DNA of 64,000 nt from Massilia sp. H-1 (GTDB lineage Bacteria > Pseudomonadota > Gammaproteobacteria > Burkholderiales > Burkholderiaceae_D): contig CP087969.1 in assembly GCA_024703915.1 (NCBI GenBank), positions 806,001 to 870,000 of the forward strand, given 5' to 3'. Below the pieces are notes generated by a model. That model was not told where the DNA came from, made no database searches, and saw nothing but the letters and a program-made list of their open reading frames with translations. The position numbers and the translations under genes are program-made. Shown here piece by piece: positions 29,734-39,957 of this stretch. The stretch's first letter is position 1. Each line of letters opens with the position of its first letter.

Positions 29734-30489
29734 TTACTCGCGCGGGGTTCGGGTATTGCTTGCCGTCGTAGTGCAGCAGCTCGGTCACCTTTGGATGCCC
29801 CGCCACGCTCGATTTGCGCGTGATGCGCAAGTCGGCAAAGCCGTGATGGGCGCTTGGGGCGATGCTGATCTTGTAGGTGAAGTCTTCGGTGGCCGGGCGC
29901 GGGCTCTCTTGGGTGTTCAGATAGGGCTGATAGCCGTTGATGTATTCCCAGCGCGAGGTCACCATCCGCTGCAAGACGGGCCGGATGCGGCTGCCTTCGC
30001 GCACGTACAGGCTGCGTTCGATGCCATGCCCGGACTCCTGGCCTAGACCGAGGTTCTGGTTTCCACGTCGATACCGAAGGCGCGCACACCTGGCCGGAGG
30101 TGGTAAGGCGCGGATCAATGCTGACCGAGCCCGGGTGGTAAGGCGTAGTGGCGTCGGCGTCGACTCTGGTCCAGTAGGTGGCCAGGACCTTGTCCGTGTT
30201 TAAGTCGAGCAAGGTGACGAGCATGCGCTTGTCTTCATTGTTCGGGGTGTCGTAGACAAACACCGCCAGGTGAAAGCGCTCCTTCCCGGGCCAGGCGGTA
30301 CAGGTCTCCACGCTCGGCTCGCTGGAGACGATCTCATGCGCCAACGGGCTCTTGGCCAGGAAGCGGCTTGCCAGCGCGCGGCTTTGCTCGGCACAGTCCT
30401 GGGATGACAGGTCGCTGCTGCGCGGCACCCGCCGACATGGCCAGCATGGCGACGAGGGCAATTATTTTCGTGCGTGGAATGAATCGCAT
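29734..30489 (-). CDS. Hypothetical exported protein
   Basis: About 250 residues with a signal peptide ([15 protein letters not shown]). The mature part reads [99 protein letters not shown] and [12 protein letters not shown]. It probably ends PARE at the TAA complementary to 29734 once one base is corrected. Frame slips near 30430, 30085 and 30050. No recognised domain; it is beta-rich and probably periplasmic. Its start is 22 bases from the DUF2164 gene on the same strand, which suggests an operon. Confidence 0.5.
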
Positions 30490-30511
30490 GGCGTTGTCCT
30501 TTGCTGCGCTG

Positions 30512-30778
30512 TCAGCGCTGGCCCTTGCGGGCCTTGGCCCAATAAGAAAACTCCTCCTCGTACACCTCGACATCCAGTTCGGCCACGCGTTCCTGCAGGC
30601 GCGCCTGGGCATCCGCAATGGCCTTGTTGTAGACCACGGGACCGATTTCCTTCAGGAAGAACGACAGCAAGGAGCCCGCTTCGAGGCTGCCGATCGGCTC
30701 GTCCATGTTCTCGGAGAAATAGCGCTGAATGGAGGCAATCGCTGCCTTGCTGGCCTCTGAAGAAATTTCGATCGTCAT
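30512..30778 (-). CDS. DUF2164 family protein
   Basis: 88 residues, intact, matching DUF2164 along its whole length: [59 protein letters not shown], and the acidic ending [13 protein letters not shown]. Small, helical and cytoplasmic; the biological role of the family is unknown. It is flanked on the same strand by a macro-domain gene upstream and an exported protein downstream. Confidence 0.88.
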   Translation of the reverse strand: MTIEISSEASKAAIASIQRYFSENMDEPIGSLEAGSLLSFFLKEIGPVVYNKAIADAQARLQERVAELDVEVYEEEFSYWAKARKGQR

Positions 30779-30903
30779 GTTTTGCTGCGCACGGGTAGTC
30801 AAAGTGAAGGGGCATTGTGGCCCGTTTTCGGACAAAGTACCAGTCTGGGCAAAACCGAAAATTTCTGAGCAAATCGCTTCTTGCTGCGTTTGCGCTACGA
30901 CGT

Positions 30904-31450
30904 TCAGGGTGAAATTGTGCCGGGACGATCGCCTCCGATGTCGCAGCAGCCGCATCATAGATTGCCAGGTCTGCAGCGGAAAAGCAGCAAAACACGATAT
31001 CGGTGAGACTGGGGTGCTCGCCCATCGTCTCTTGCACGGTCTGTATCGCCACACTCGCGGCAAGTGCGATGGGATAGCCGTAAATGCCGGTGCTGATGCT
31101 CGGAAAGGCCAGCGAGGTCGCGCCACTGGCAGCCGGCATGAGCGCCATCGAACGTCGGTAGCAAGCTGCAAGCAACTCCGGCTCGCCCTGGTCGCCGCCC
31201 CGCCATACGGGGCCCACGGTGTGGATGACGTGCTTGGCGGGAAGACGAAAGCCGCCGGTGATCTTGGCGTCGCCCGTCTTGCAGCCGCCTAGCAGCCTAA
31301 GCAAGCATGGACCAGGTCGGGGCCCGCCGCGCGGTGGATGGCGCCATCAACACCGCCGCCGCCGAGCAGGGACGAGTTGGCGGCATTGACGATCGCATCG
31401 ACCGTCAACTTGGTGATGTCGCCGTGAATTGCGCGCAGTACGGTAGTCAT
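30904..31450 (-). CDS. Macro domain protein (ADP-ribose-binding/hydrolase)
   Basis: About 180 residues. Macro-domain signatures: [39 protein letters not shown], then [58 protein letters not shown] and [18 protein letters not shown]. All the usual ADP-ribose contacts ([18 protein letters not shown]) are there, so it should de-acetylate O-acetyl-ADP-ribose or remove mono-ADP-ribose. The only major break is at 31295 (GCCTAAGC; expected Cys-Arg-Leu). The C-terminus is uncertain; the TGA opposite 30904 is taken because it matches the normal family length. The start at 31450 has GGAG upstream. Confidence 0.85.
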
Positions 31451-31624
31451 GAAAATTCTCCACAAGCATTCAACGCTGCCGGGTCGGGCAGAACCTCGGC
31501 AGCGTTCTGTCGGAAAAAGTACAGCGGTTGAAGATTTACAGCGAAGAAAATCTTGATAGCGGACGGAACTCCAATGGCGGCAATTTGCCCTGATTGAAAT
31601 CCAGTTCAAAGTAGTTGCCGGTCT

Positions 31625-33017
31625 TCATGAAGGGAAAGCGATGGCATGTTCATCGGGCCACACGTACGGCTTCAACACAGACATATACCGCTGGCTCTTC
31701 TGCTGAGAAAGCGCTTTGGCCGCATTCCCGTCCACCAAGACGACGTCCCGGTCACGCGGAGCGTGCGCAACCATTTTCGCCGAACGGTTCACACACGGGC
31801 CCATCACGGTCGGCGCCGCGCTCTGGAGCGATCCCATATTGATGGAAACAACTGGGCCCAGGGCAATCGCCAGGCGGAGTTTGACTTCCTCCGATGCGTG
31901 GTGGGTCAAGTCACGCCAGAACGATTCCTTGAAACTATCGAACGATTGCAGGAGACGTTCGGCCGCGTAGACAGCGCACGACGACGGGATTGGTGGCTTA
32001 GCTGGTGCGCGTCGAAGCCGACATAATGGAAGCGGATCAATGCCCCGTCGCCAATGAAGCGCTCTACTACGCCCGAATAGGGCAGCATTTCGTTGTGGAT
32101 GTACTCCGAAAAGACACGCAGCATTTGTGCGGCATCTTGGAGCGAGACCTCAGAAAAAAGAGTGGACGAGCTGGTCAGATCCACATGCATGATCACCGCA
32201 TTCTCGAGGCTAGTTTCTTCCCGCAAACCGAGGAAATCAAACACGAGCGGACTGGACTGGAAGTGATAGGTCTTACTTGCGATACCGGCGGGGCTGAGGT
32301 CCTTCAAGGCCTCGGACAACAATTTCTGGTCTTGGGTGGAAAAACCGTTCAGGTCGATGCCCTCCCCTTTAGCGCCCAGCTTTCGATTGAACAATTGAAG
32401 CACGCCGATTTGCTTGCCCTGCCACCGGACCGGCAATGCGAGTGTGTTCAGGGGAACGAAACCGGATTGGTTGTCATAGGACGTTATGTGACGTACGTCT
32501 TTCTGCAGCTCATTGTTGTCTATGAGGGTGTCCTTCATCCAGCATTCGCCGACAATCGTCCAAATCTCGACGACCCGCATTTTGATAATGGCCGCTGCAG
32601 CGCGCGAACTCTCATTGAAAACGGCAACGAAAGCAAAGCTGCGCGGAGCGTTCGCCTGGCGCGTCAGGTCTGTGAACACGGGGATATACAAGGACGCCGC
32701 CTGGGCACCGACGGATTCAGCCAGATTCTCGACCAGGGTTTGCAGCTGCTGCTGTAATTCCGGCAGGTCCCCCTTATGGACATCGTTATCGGTCCGATTC
32801 GCTCTTGCCTCCGCACCCGCGCGTGCTGCGATCGATCGCGCGCAAGCTCGGCATTCTTGCTTTCGAGCTCAACGTCCTTCTTCTGCAGTTCGATGTCTTT
32901 CTTTTCCAGCGCCTTGTGATGGTAGAGCCGGGCCATGAGGCCTAGCATCCCGCACAATAGGCCAACCACTGTCAGTACGACAGGCGCGACGGCTCTGAAA
33001 TTGTCCCAGCTAATCAT
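31625..33017 (-). CDS. Membrane-anchored GAF/class III nucleotidyl cyclase
   Basis: About 460 residues. An N-terminal membrane helix (APVVLTVVGLLCGMLGLMARLY) is followed by a coiled coil (KKDIELQKKDVELESKNAEL), a GAF-like domain (TLALPVRWQGKQIGVLQLFNRK) and a class III cyclase domain. The first metal Asp lies in NAVIMHVDLTSSSTLF and the second in ERFIGDGALIRF. The later part (KLRLAIALGPVVSINMG, TVMGPCVNRSAKMVAHA) fits the substrate and transition-state region. It would make cAMP or cGMP in response to a ligand or redox state sensed by GAF. Breaks at about 32785 and at 31996-32015. It is not linked to the Kor operon except by strand. Confidence 0.75.
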
Positions 33018-33046
33018 CACGCCTCCGCTTCCAGGTCATGGCAGGG

Positions 33047-34103
33047 CTAACGCAGTGAAGCATTAATGCGCTCGAGTGCGCCAGCACCCGGACACAACAC
33101 CTTTTCATCGAGCAAGTTGAGCGGACGCAGCGACGTGTTCAAGTGACGGTGCAGATCGTGCGGCTCGGGATCGATATGCAGCAGCCCCGTCACCACCTCC
33201 CCTTCGGCCTGGCGCTGGTGCAGATAATTCATGGCGGCGATGCGGTCGTGCACGTCGAACTCGGCGTTCAGGGTGCGCAGGCGTAGCACGCTGCCGTCAT
33301 GCTGCAACACGTCCTGGACGGTGCCGGGTTCGAAGTGGCCGGTAATTTCTTGTGCGTGCGGCACGAAGTCGACCCGGTTCACCGATTCATTGTGCTCGCG
33401 CACGTAGTCGTAGCTCTTGGTCGAGCCTGGATGATTGTTGAACGCCACGCAGGGCGAAATGACGTCGATGAAGGCCGCGCCCTGGTGCATCAGCGCCGCC
33501 TCGATCAGCGGCGTCAGTTGCTCCTTGTTGCCGGAGAAGCTGCGCGCCACGAAGCTCACACCCAGTTGCAGCGCCAATGCCGCCAGATCGACCGGCGTAT
33601 CGTTGTTGACCACGCCCCGCTTCGAGCGCGAGCCCTGGTCGGCGGTGGCCGAGAACTGGCCCTTGGTCAAGCCGTACACGCCGTTGTTCATGACGATGTA
33701 CACCATGTTGACCGCGCGCCGCATGCTGTGCACGAACTGCCCCAGGCCGATCGAGGCGGAGTCGCCGTCACCCGACACACCGAGGTAGATCAGGTCGCGG
33801 TTGGCCAGATTGGCGCCCGTCAGTACCGAGGGCATGCGCCCGTGCACGGTGTTGAAGCCGTGCGATCCGCCCAGGAAATACGTGGGCGCCTTGGACGAAC
33901 AGCCGATGCCGGACAACTTGGCCACCAGGTGCGGCTCGATCGCCAGGTTGTAGCAGGCCTGGACGATGGCGGCGGAGATAGAATCATGCCCGCAGTCGGC
34001 TGCACAGGGTCGACATCGCGCCCTCGTAGTCGCGCCGTGTATAGCCGAGCTCGTTTGTCTTGAGTTCCGGATGGTGCAGCTTGGGTTTGGCCAGATAGCT
34101 CAT
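33047..34103 (-). CDS. korB: 2-oxoglutarate:ferredoxin oxidoreductase beta subunit (KorB)
   Basis: About 350 residues. It is the TPP- and Fe4S4-binding beta subunit that, with KorA, converts 2-oxoglutarate (or another 2-oxoacid) and CoA to the acyl-CoA, CO2 and reduced ferredoxin. The N-terminal Cys motif CAGCGHDS is reconstructed at about 34000, where the sequence has a one-base slip at a GCCGGC. Then come IGCSSKAPTYFLGGSHGFNTVHGRMPSVLTGANLANRD, the TPP motif GVSGDGDSASIGLGQFVHSMRRAVNMVYIVMNNGVYGLTKGQFSAT and the C-terminal dimer region. Its ATG overlaps the stop of KorA by 4 bases. The substrate is inferred from family usage. Confidence 0.87.
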
Positions 34104-35943
34104 TGCGCCACCTTCTTGATCGGTGTGACGTTGAGCAAGCCGAGCTTGCCCACGATGGCGCTTGACGATGAAGCGCGCCGTGATCGGCGTGCCGTCGTAG
34201 TGCAATACGGGAATGAGCTTGGCTGCGTTCAAATTGCCCTCCAGGATAAGCATGCCGCGTAGCTGGGCGTCGCTGTTCTGCTCGACCACGAAGATGTTTT
34301 CATGCGCCGCGATGAAGGCCATGATGTCGTCGCAGAAGGGATAGGCGCGGATCCGCATCGCGTCCACGTAGAGTTTGTCGTGTTCGAGCAGGTCGAGCGC
34401 CTCGCTCATGGCCGGACTGGTCGAACCGAAGTACAGCACGCTCGGCGCGGGTGGGCTTGGCGGCCGGGCGCACGACCGGACCGGGAACGAGCGTCTTGGC
34501 GGTTTCAAATTTCTTTTGCAGCCGCTCCATGTTGGCAACGTAGACCGCGCCCTCCTCGCTGTAGCGAGCGTAGCTGTCCTTGGTGGTGCCGCGTGAAGTA
34601 GGCGCCGCGCTTGGGGTGGGTGCCGGGATAGGTACGGTAGGCAATGCCGTCGTCGTCAACGTCGAGATAGCGGCCGAAATCGCGCCCACTCTCGAGGTCG
34701 TCAAAGTCCATGACCTTGCCGCGGTCCATGCGGCGCGCGTCGTCCCATTCCAGGGGCGCGCACAGGCGGGTATTCATGCCGATGTCCAGATCGGTCATCA
34801 GGAACACGGGCGTTTGCAGGCGGTCGGCCAGATCGAGCGAGGCAGCGGCGAAATCGAAGCATTCTTTCGGGTCTTCCGGGAACAACAGCACGTGCTTGGT
34901 GTCTCCATTGGACGCGTAGGCGCAGGACAGGATGTCGGCCTGTTGGGTGCGGGTCGGCATCCCGGTTGACGGACCGCCGCGCTGGACGTTGATGATGGTC
35001 GTGGGAATCTCGGCAAAATAGGCCAGGCCGATGAATTCCGTCATCAGTGAAATGCCGGGGCCGGACGTGGCCGTGAACGCGCGCGCCATTCCAGCGATGC
35101 GCCGATGACCATGCCGATAGAGGCAAGTTCGTCCTCGGCCTGGATGATCGCAAAATTGTTCTTGCCCGTTTCGGTGTCCACCCGGAACTTGCTGCAGTAT
35201 TTCTGGAAGCTCTCGGCCAGCGACGACGACGGCGTGATCGGGTACCAGGCGCAGACCGTGGCGCCGCCGTACACGCAGCCGAGCGCGGCCGCGCTGTTGC
35301 CGTCCATGAAGATGCGCTCGCCCACGTTGTCGGCCCGCTGCACCTTCAAGCCCATGCTTAAGCAGAGTCCAGATTGGCGAGCGCATAGTCGCGCCCCAGG
35401 TGCAGCGCCTTGACGTTCGATTCGTACAGCTTTTCCTTGCCCTTGTACTGTTCGGAAAACAGCTTTTCCAGCACGGCGGGCTCGATGTCCAGCAAGGCCG
35501 ACAGCGCGCCCACGTAGACGATGTTCCTGAACAATTGGCGCAGACGAACGTCGGTGTAAGCCTCGTTGCAGATGAGCGTGAGCGGCACGCCAATCACATG
35601 CAGGTCGGGCCGGAACTTGGATTCGGGCACAGGCCGCGTACTGTCGTAGAACAGGTAGCCACCGGGCGCGATTTCCTTGACGTCCGCATCCCAGGTTTGC
35701 GGATTCATGGCGACCATCAGATCGCAGCTGCCGCGCCACCCCAGGTAGCCTGCTGCGGACACCCGCACTTCGTACCAGGTCGGCATGCCCTGTATGTTGG
35801 ACGGGAAGATATTACGCGGGCTGACAGGCACGCCCATGCGCAAGATCGCGCGCAAACAATTCGTTGGCCGAAGCCGAACCGGAACCGTTGACGTTGGCAA
35901 ACTTGACGACGAAGTCGTTGATCGATTCAATTTTTTGCTGCAT
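34100..35943 (-). CDS. korA: 2-oxoacid:ferredoxin oxidoreductase, fused gamma-alpha subunit (KorA)
   Basis: About 614 residues. It has an N-terminal gamma (CoA-binding-type) domain, NVNGSGSASANELFARAILRMGVPV, with GMPTWYEVRVSAAGYLGWRG. The alpha domain has CAWYPITPSSSLAESF, EDELASIGMVIGASLEWRARS, ATSGPGISLMTEFIGLAYFAEIPTTIINVQRGGPSTGMPTRTQQAD and a C-terminal domain with RIRAYPFCDDIMAFI, VVEQNSDAQLRGML. This is the gamma-alpha fusion usual for KorA. Breaks: 35356 (GCTTAAGC), 35087, about 34585, 34475 and 34158. It overlaps KorB and is 9 bases from the upstream FAD/Fe-S gene. The whole is an oxygen-tolerant oxoacid oxidoreductase module. Confidence 0.85.
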
Positions 35944-35952
35944 CCCCGGCCC

Positions 35953-37781
35953 CTATCCTATCTGGCGCAAAGGCGCCGATTGCTGTTCTGGCGATCCCGG
36001 CCCCGCGCGGCCCGGCGAGAAGAAGAATTTTTGCATGTCCCACGCGCCCGTCGGGCAGCGTTCGGCACAAAGGCTACAATGCAGGCAAACATCTTCGTCT
36101 TTGACCATGATGCGGCCGGTTTTCAGCCCGCCTGAGACGAACAACGACTGCGCCAGGTTCAGCGCCGGCGCCTTCAGGCGGGTGCGCAGGTCGGCTTCGT
36201 CACCATTGTCGACAAAGCTGATCGCATCCACCGGGCAAATGTCGACACAGGCGTCGCACTCGATGCAGAGGCTGTCCGAGAACACGGTCTGGACGTCGCA
36301 ATTGAGGCAACGCTGGGCTTCCTTGAACGCGAGCTTGGGATCGAAGCCGAGCTCCACTTCGACGCGGATATTCTTCAGGGCAGCGCTGACGTCGCGCAGC
36401 GGCACCTTGACGCGCTTGTCGTTCGAGACGGCGTTGTCGAAGCTCCACTCGTGGATGCCCATCTTCTGGCTCATCAGGTGCACCATGGGTGGAGGCCGCT
36501 TGCGCACGTCCTCGCCATTGCAGAATTTGTCGATCGAGACCGCCGCTGCGTGGCCGTGGGCAACTGCCGTGATGATATTCTTCGGCCCGAACGCCGCGTC
36601 ACCACCGAAAAACACCTTGGGCAAGCTGGCCTGGAAGGTCAGCTCGTCCACCAATGGCATGCCGCGCTTGTCGAAGGTGATGCCGATGTCGCGTTCAATC
36701 CACGGGAAGGAATTCTCCTGGCCAACGGCAACGAGGGACATCGTCGCAGGCGACGAACTGGTCCGGCGCGCCCGTGGGAACCAGGCTGCGCTGCCCGTCT
36801 GCATCGATCTGCGCCGCCACCATTTCGAACTGCATGCCGCACAGCACGCCGTTATCGAGCACAAACGCCTTCGGCGCCATGAAGTTGAGGATGTGCACGC
36901 CCTCGTGCTGGGCATCTTCTTTCTCCCAGGGACTGGCTTTCATTTCCTCGAAGCCGGAACGCACGATCACGCTGACATGTTCGCCGCCGAGGCGCTTGGC
37001 CGAGCGGCAGCAATCCATCGCCGTATTACCGCCACCGAGCACGATGACGCGCTTGCCAATGCGCTGCACGTGGCCGAACGACACCGAAGCCAGCCAATCG
37101 ATACCGATATGAATATTGGCCGCAGCCTCGCTGCGCCCAGGCAGCGCCAGATCGCGCCCGCGCAGGGCGCCGCAGCCGACGAACACGGCGTCATAGTTCT
37201 GGGCCAGCAAGCTAGGCCAGGCTGTCGATGCGCTGCCCGCCCACGAATTGGACGCCCAGGTCGAGGATGTAGCCCGTTTCCTCGTCGATGACTTCTTCCG
37301 GCAAACGGAATTTCGGGATCTGGCTGCGGATGAAGCCGCCCGCCTTGGCTTCCGAATCGAATACTGTGACCTGGTAGCCGTGCTGGGCCAGATCCCGCGA
37401 CGGTCAGCGAAGGGGGCCCGGCGCCGATGCAGGCAATGCGCTTGCCGTTCTTCTCGATGGGGGGCTGCGGCAGGCGGTCGTGGATATCGTCCTTGTAGTC
37501 GGCCGCGACGCGCTTGAGGCGGCAAATGGCGACGGGCTGCTTGCCCAGTTCGTCCTCAACGCGGCTGCGGCGGCAGGCCGGTTCGCACGGACGGTCGCAG
37601 GTGCGCCCTAGTACGCCAGGGAAGACGTTCGATTCCCAGTTGATCAGGTAGGCATCGGAATAGCAGGGCTTACGGCGATCAGGCGGATGTATTCGGGAAC
37701 GGGCGTGTGGGCGGGACATGCCCATTGGCAGTCGACTACCTTGTGGAAATAGTCGGGACTAACGATGTCGGTCGGTTGCAA
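35953..37781 (-). CDS. GltD-like FAD/Fe-S oxidoreductase with C-terminal ferredoxin domain
   Basis: About 610 residues. It starts at TTG (37781) after GAGGAG. The N-terminal Fe-S motif region is CQWACPAHTPV with GRTCDRPCEPACRR. It continues as a glutamate-synthase small-subunit-type flavoprotein: RIACIGAGPPSLTVAG (FAD), GKRVIVLGGGNTAMDCCRSAKRLG (NAD(P)H) and KVFFGGDAAFGPKNIITAVAHGH. It ends in a ferredoxin-like domain with two Cys clusters, CIECDACVDICPVDA and CLHCSLCAERCPTGA. Breaks at 37668 (GCCGTAAGC), 37400, 37211 (GCTAGGC) and 36740. This should pass electrons between NAD(P)H and the ferredoxin used by KorAB. Confidence 0.85.
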
Positions 37782-37917
37782 TGTAGCTACTCCTCGTGGG
37801 CGTGGCAAACTGCTGGACAAGCATGGCCTTGCGGGATGGTGCGGGGGCCAGGCGTTCCTATGTTTTATTCCAAAATAGATAGAAAGGCAATTGAATCTGC
37901 ATTGACGTCACAAACCG

Positions 37918-38360
37918 TCAGCTCAGGACGTTGGTAAATTGCTGGTCGATCAGATCGGCCATGCTTTCCGCCTCCACCAGTTCGCGCGCCATTGCATCGC
38001 GGATCGAAAATACACCGAGTATTTTGGAGGTCGACGAGATGACAGGCAGGTGACGGAAGTTATGGCGCTGCATGATCAGCAGAGCGTCGGAGACCGTCGT
38101 CTCGGGCGAGATGAAGTGCGGATTGTGCGTCATGATGTCCGAGACCGGGGTGGTCTCCGGGTCGCGCCGTTTGGCAACGATTTTGACCATCAAATCGCGC
38201 CCGTCAGGATGCCCAGCATGGCCCCGTCCCCACCGACGATCAGCACGCTGCCACAGTGGGCCTTGACCATTGCGCAGGCCGCATCGTAGACACTGGCCTG
38301 GGTCAGGACAGTCAGTACCGGGTTTTTCGAAATGGATTCGATTACAGTGCGTTCGGGCAT
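37918..38360 (-). CDS. CBS-pair domain protein
   Basis: About 146 residues with two CBS motifs. The first is ISKNPVLTVLTQASVYDAACAMVKAHCGSVLIVGGDGAMLGILTERDL; the second is IMTHNPHFISPETTVSDALLIMQRHNFRHLPVISSTSKILGVFSIRDA. Stand-alone CBS pairs bind adenosine nucleotides and regulate partner proteins. There is one indel at about 38200 between the halves. The gene is co-directional with the Kor locus but more than 130 bases upstream of it. The RBS (GGAAAGGGA) supports the start at 38360. Confidence 0.85.
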
Positions 38361-38507
38361 GGGATTCCCTTTCCAGGCTGTGCTGTTTGCCGTGATGTCC
38401 ATGACTCAGACAACGGCAAGCTGGCTCCGTTCACTAAAATCTGTCGTCCTCGCGCAGGCGGCTGTGCGACGCCTCGCGACCCATAGCACCTATGGGTTGA
38501 TGTGCTA

Positions 38508-38786
38508 TCAACCGCAGCCGCTGTTGGTATGGTGCTTGGCGGCTGGGGCGTTGAATTCCGCAGGGGCGGCAGCGCCAGGCAGACGCGCGGCGTAACCGGC
38601 GTCGGCAATCGCGCTGGCCAGTTTGGTCACGTTTGTCTGGGCGGGATCGAAGACGATCTCGGCGCCCTCCTGATCAAACGACACCATCGCCGACTGTACG
38701 CCGTGGATGCCGTAGAGCCGCTTTTCGATATTCCCGGCGCACGCGCCAGACTGCATCCCGCCTATTCCCAGTGCCAAAGTTTCCAT
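38508..38786 (-). CDS. HMA-like (copper chaperone-type) domain protein lacking one motif cysteine
   Basis: 92 residues, intact. It has a ferredoxin-like heavy-metal-associated domain: METLALGIGGMQSGACAGNIEKRLYGIHGVQSAMVSFDQEGAEIVFDPAQ and LASAIADAGYAA. The canonical metal loop is GMxCxxC. Here it reads GMQSGAC, so the first Cys is Ser. A His/Cys-containing tail (KHHTNSGCG) may supply other ligands. Usual partners are copper ATPases, none of which is in the window. Whether it binds copper at all is open. Confidence 0.78.
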   Translation of the reverse strand: METLALGIGGMQSGACAGNIEKRLYGIHGVQSAMVSFDQEGAEIVFDPAQTNVTKLASAIADAGYAARLPGAAAPAEFNAPAAKHHTNSGCG

Positions 38787-38989
38787 ATGAAGGTCCCGTT
38801 GTGACTGCAGTTAGAAATCGTCGATACGCTGTACTTTACACCCAAGCGCGGCAAGTTGCTCGTATGTGGCCGTTGAAATGCAATCCGCATGAATTTGCCA
38901 GGCAATGCCAAAAGTCTCGCCAGAGTCCGCACTGCGCAATGGTGCAATGTAGTATATTTTTGCTTTCAAGATATAAAACTGGAGACCCG

Positions 38990-39292
38990 ATGTCGAGCTG
39001 GATTGCATACGCACTGCCCCCGATGGACCACGGCTGGTCCTTCCTGCCTACGGTAGAAGCCACAGCCGTCGACATCGCATCGCGCGAAGCCGCGTTCATG
39101 GCACGAGGAGGCGCCGCGAAAGGGATTCTCGGTCAGGAGATTTCGATCGCTTCATTCTTGTCGGACTGGGAAGATGCCAAAGCAGCCGCTGCAGGCAGTA
39201 ACTGGGAGGGCGATTTCAGGCACGATCCCGTTGTAATCTGGTTGCCGACCGAATCCGGGTTCGAATATCCGTTGAGCACAAAGTGCGAATAA
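38990..39292 (+). CDS. Hypothetical protein
   Basis: 100 residues, intact, with GGAG eight bases upstream of the ATG. It starts MSSWIAYALPPMDHGWSFLPTVEATAVDIASREAAFMARGG and ends VVIWLPTESGFEYPLSTKCE. There is no signal peptide or membrane segment and I do not recognise the family. It stands alone on the plus strand between the minus-strand HMA gene and an empty region, and is followed after 10 bases by a strong inverted repeat. Confidence 0.65.
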   Translation: MSSWIAYALPPMDHGWSFLPTVEATAVDIASREAAFMARGGAAKGILGQEISIASFLSDWEDAKAAAAGSNWEGDFRHDPVVIWLPTESGFEYPLSTKCE

Positions 39293-39302
39293 GGAACGTG
39301 AA

Positions 39303-39333
39303 GATAGCTATCCGGCCCCGCCGGATAGCTATC
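39303..39333. terminator. Perfect inverted repeat after the 100-residue gene
   Basis: GATAGCTATCCGG and its complement CCGGATAGCTATC are separated by CCCCG. The 13-bp stem starts 10 bases after the TAA at 39290. There is no T-run behind it, so it may be a terminator of the non-classical type or a protein-binding site. Confidence 0.6.
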
Positions 39334-39957
39334 TTCACCTATCTTGCCCGCCTCTGTGAATTTTCTGTAGCAGGTTTTTGTTAGGTCTGAAAATTACGAT
39401 TTCTTTCGATTGAAACCATAATTTGTTGGGTTGCTTTTGTTCTGAACTGTACTAATTTAGGTCGTTGGGGAAAGAAGTGGGCGCCAGGAAACAGCCTGAC
39501 AACACCTGTACCAACCGAGCATGCTTCCAAGCAGGCTTTCGACTCGGACAGGCCGCCTCGCCTCAACCCGCCAGCTATTCACAAAAACTTGTTCCGGCAC
39601 TCCCTCAAAATACCATTCCCCAAGTCACGAACCCTTTAACGAAAAGGCGAACCGCAATCTCGCCCCAACCCTCCGCTATACAACCGCGTTCATACGCGCT
39701 TCGGATAGGTACGTCTCTTCCCATTACACAGAAAGCAAGCGCGCCAATGCGCGAGGGACGCCAAAAAGAAATCACGCCGCCCAATCATCAAGTTCCGAGG
39801 CTTCGACCGGCTGAAATGTACGGCCAAGACCCGTCCATTACAATCGACAGAGATCGAGCAGAATCGGGCACTCAGCGGATACGAACGAAGCCTCAGCCTG
39901 ACCCTACGCACTTCCGCGCACCACCTCCTAAAAAAGTTGGATGTTCGATCGCCGCAC
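39334..39957. other. AT-richer stretch without a supported gene
   Basis: About 620 bases with a lower GC content than most of the window and no convincing gene. Long open stretches exist on both strands, but their codon use has no third-position bias and the products (Arg/Gln/Pro-rich or Arg/Phe-rich) look random. The 5' half contains short AT tracts such as TTTTTGTTAGG. It probably belongs to the integrated element to its right. Confidence 0.5.

Noticed and set aside
39237..39275. GGGTTCGAATAT as a second copy of the tRNA-Ser 3' end (att site)
   Set aside because: Only a short T-loop-like match is present and it lies inside the 100-residue gene; the acceptor-stem part of the tRNA is absent.
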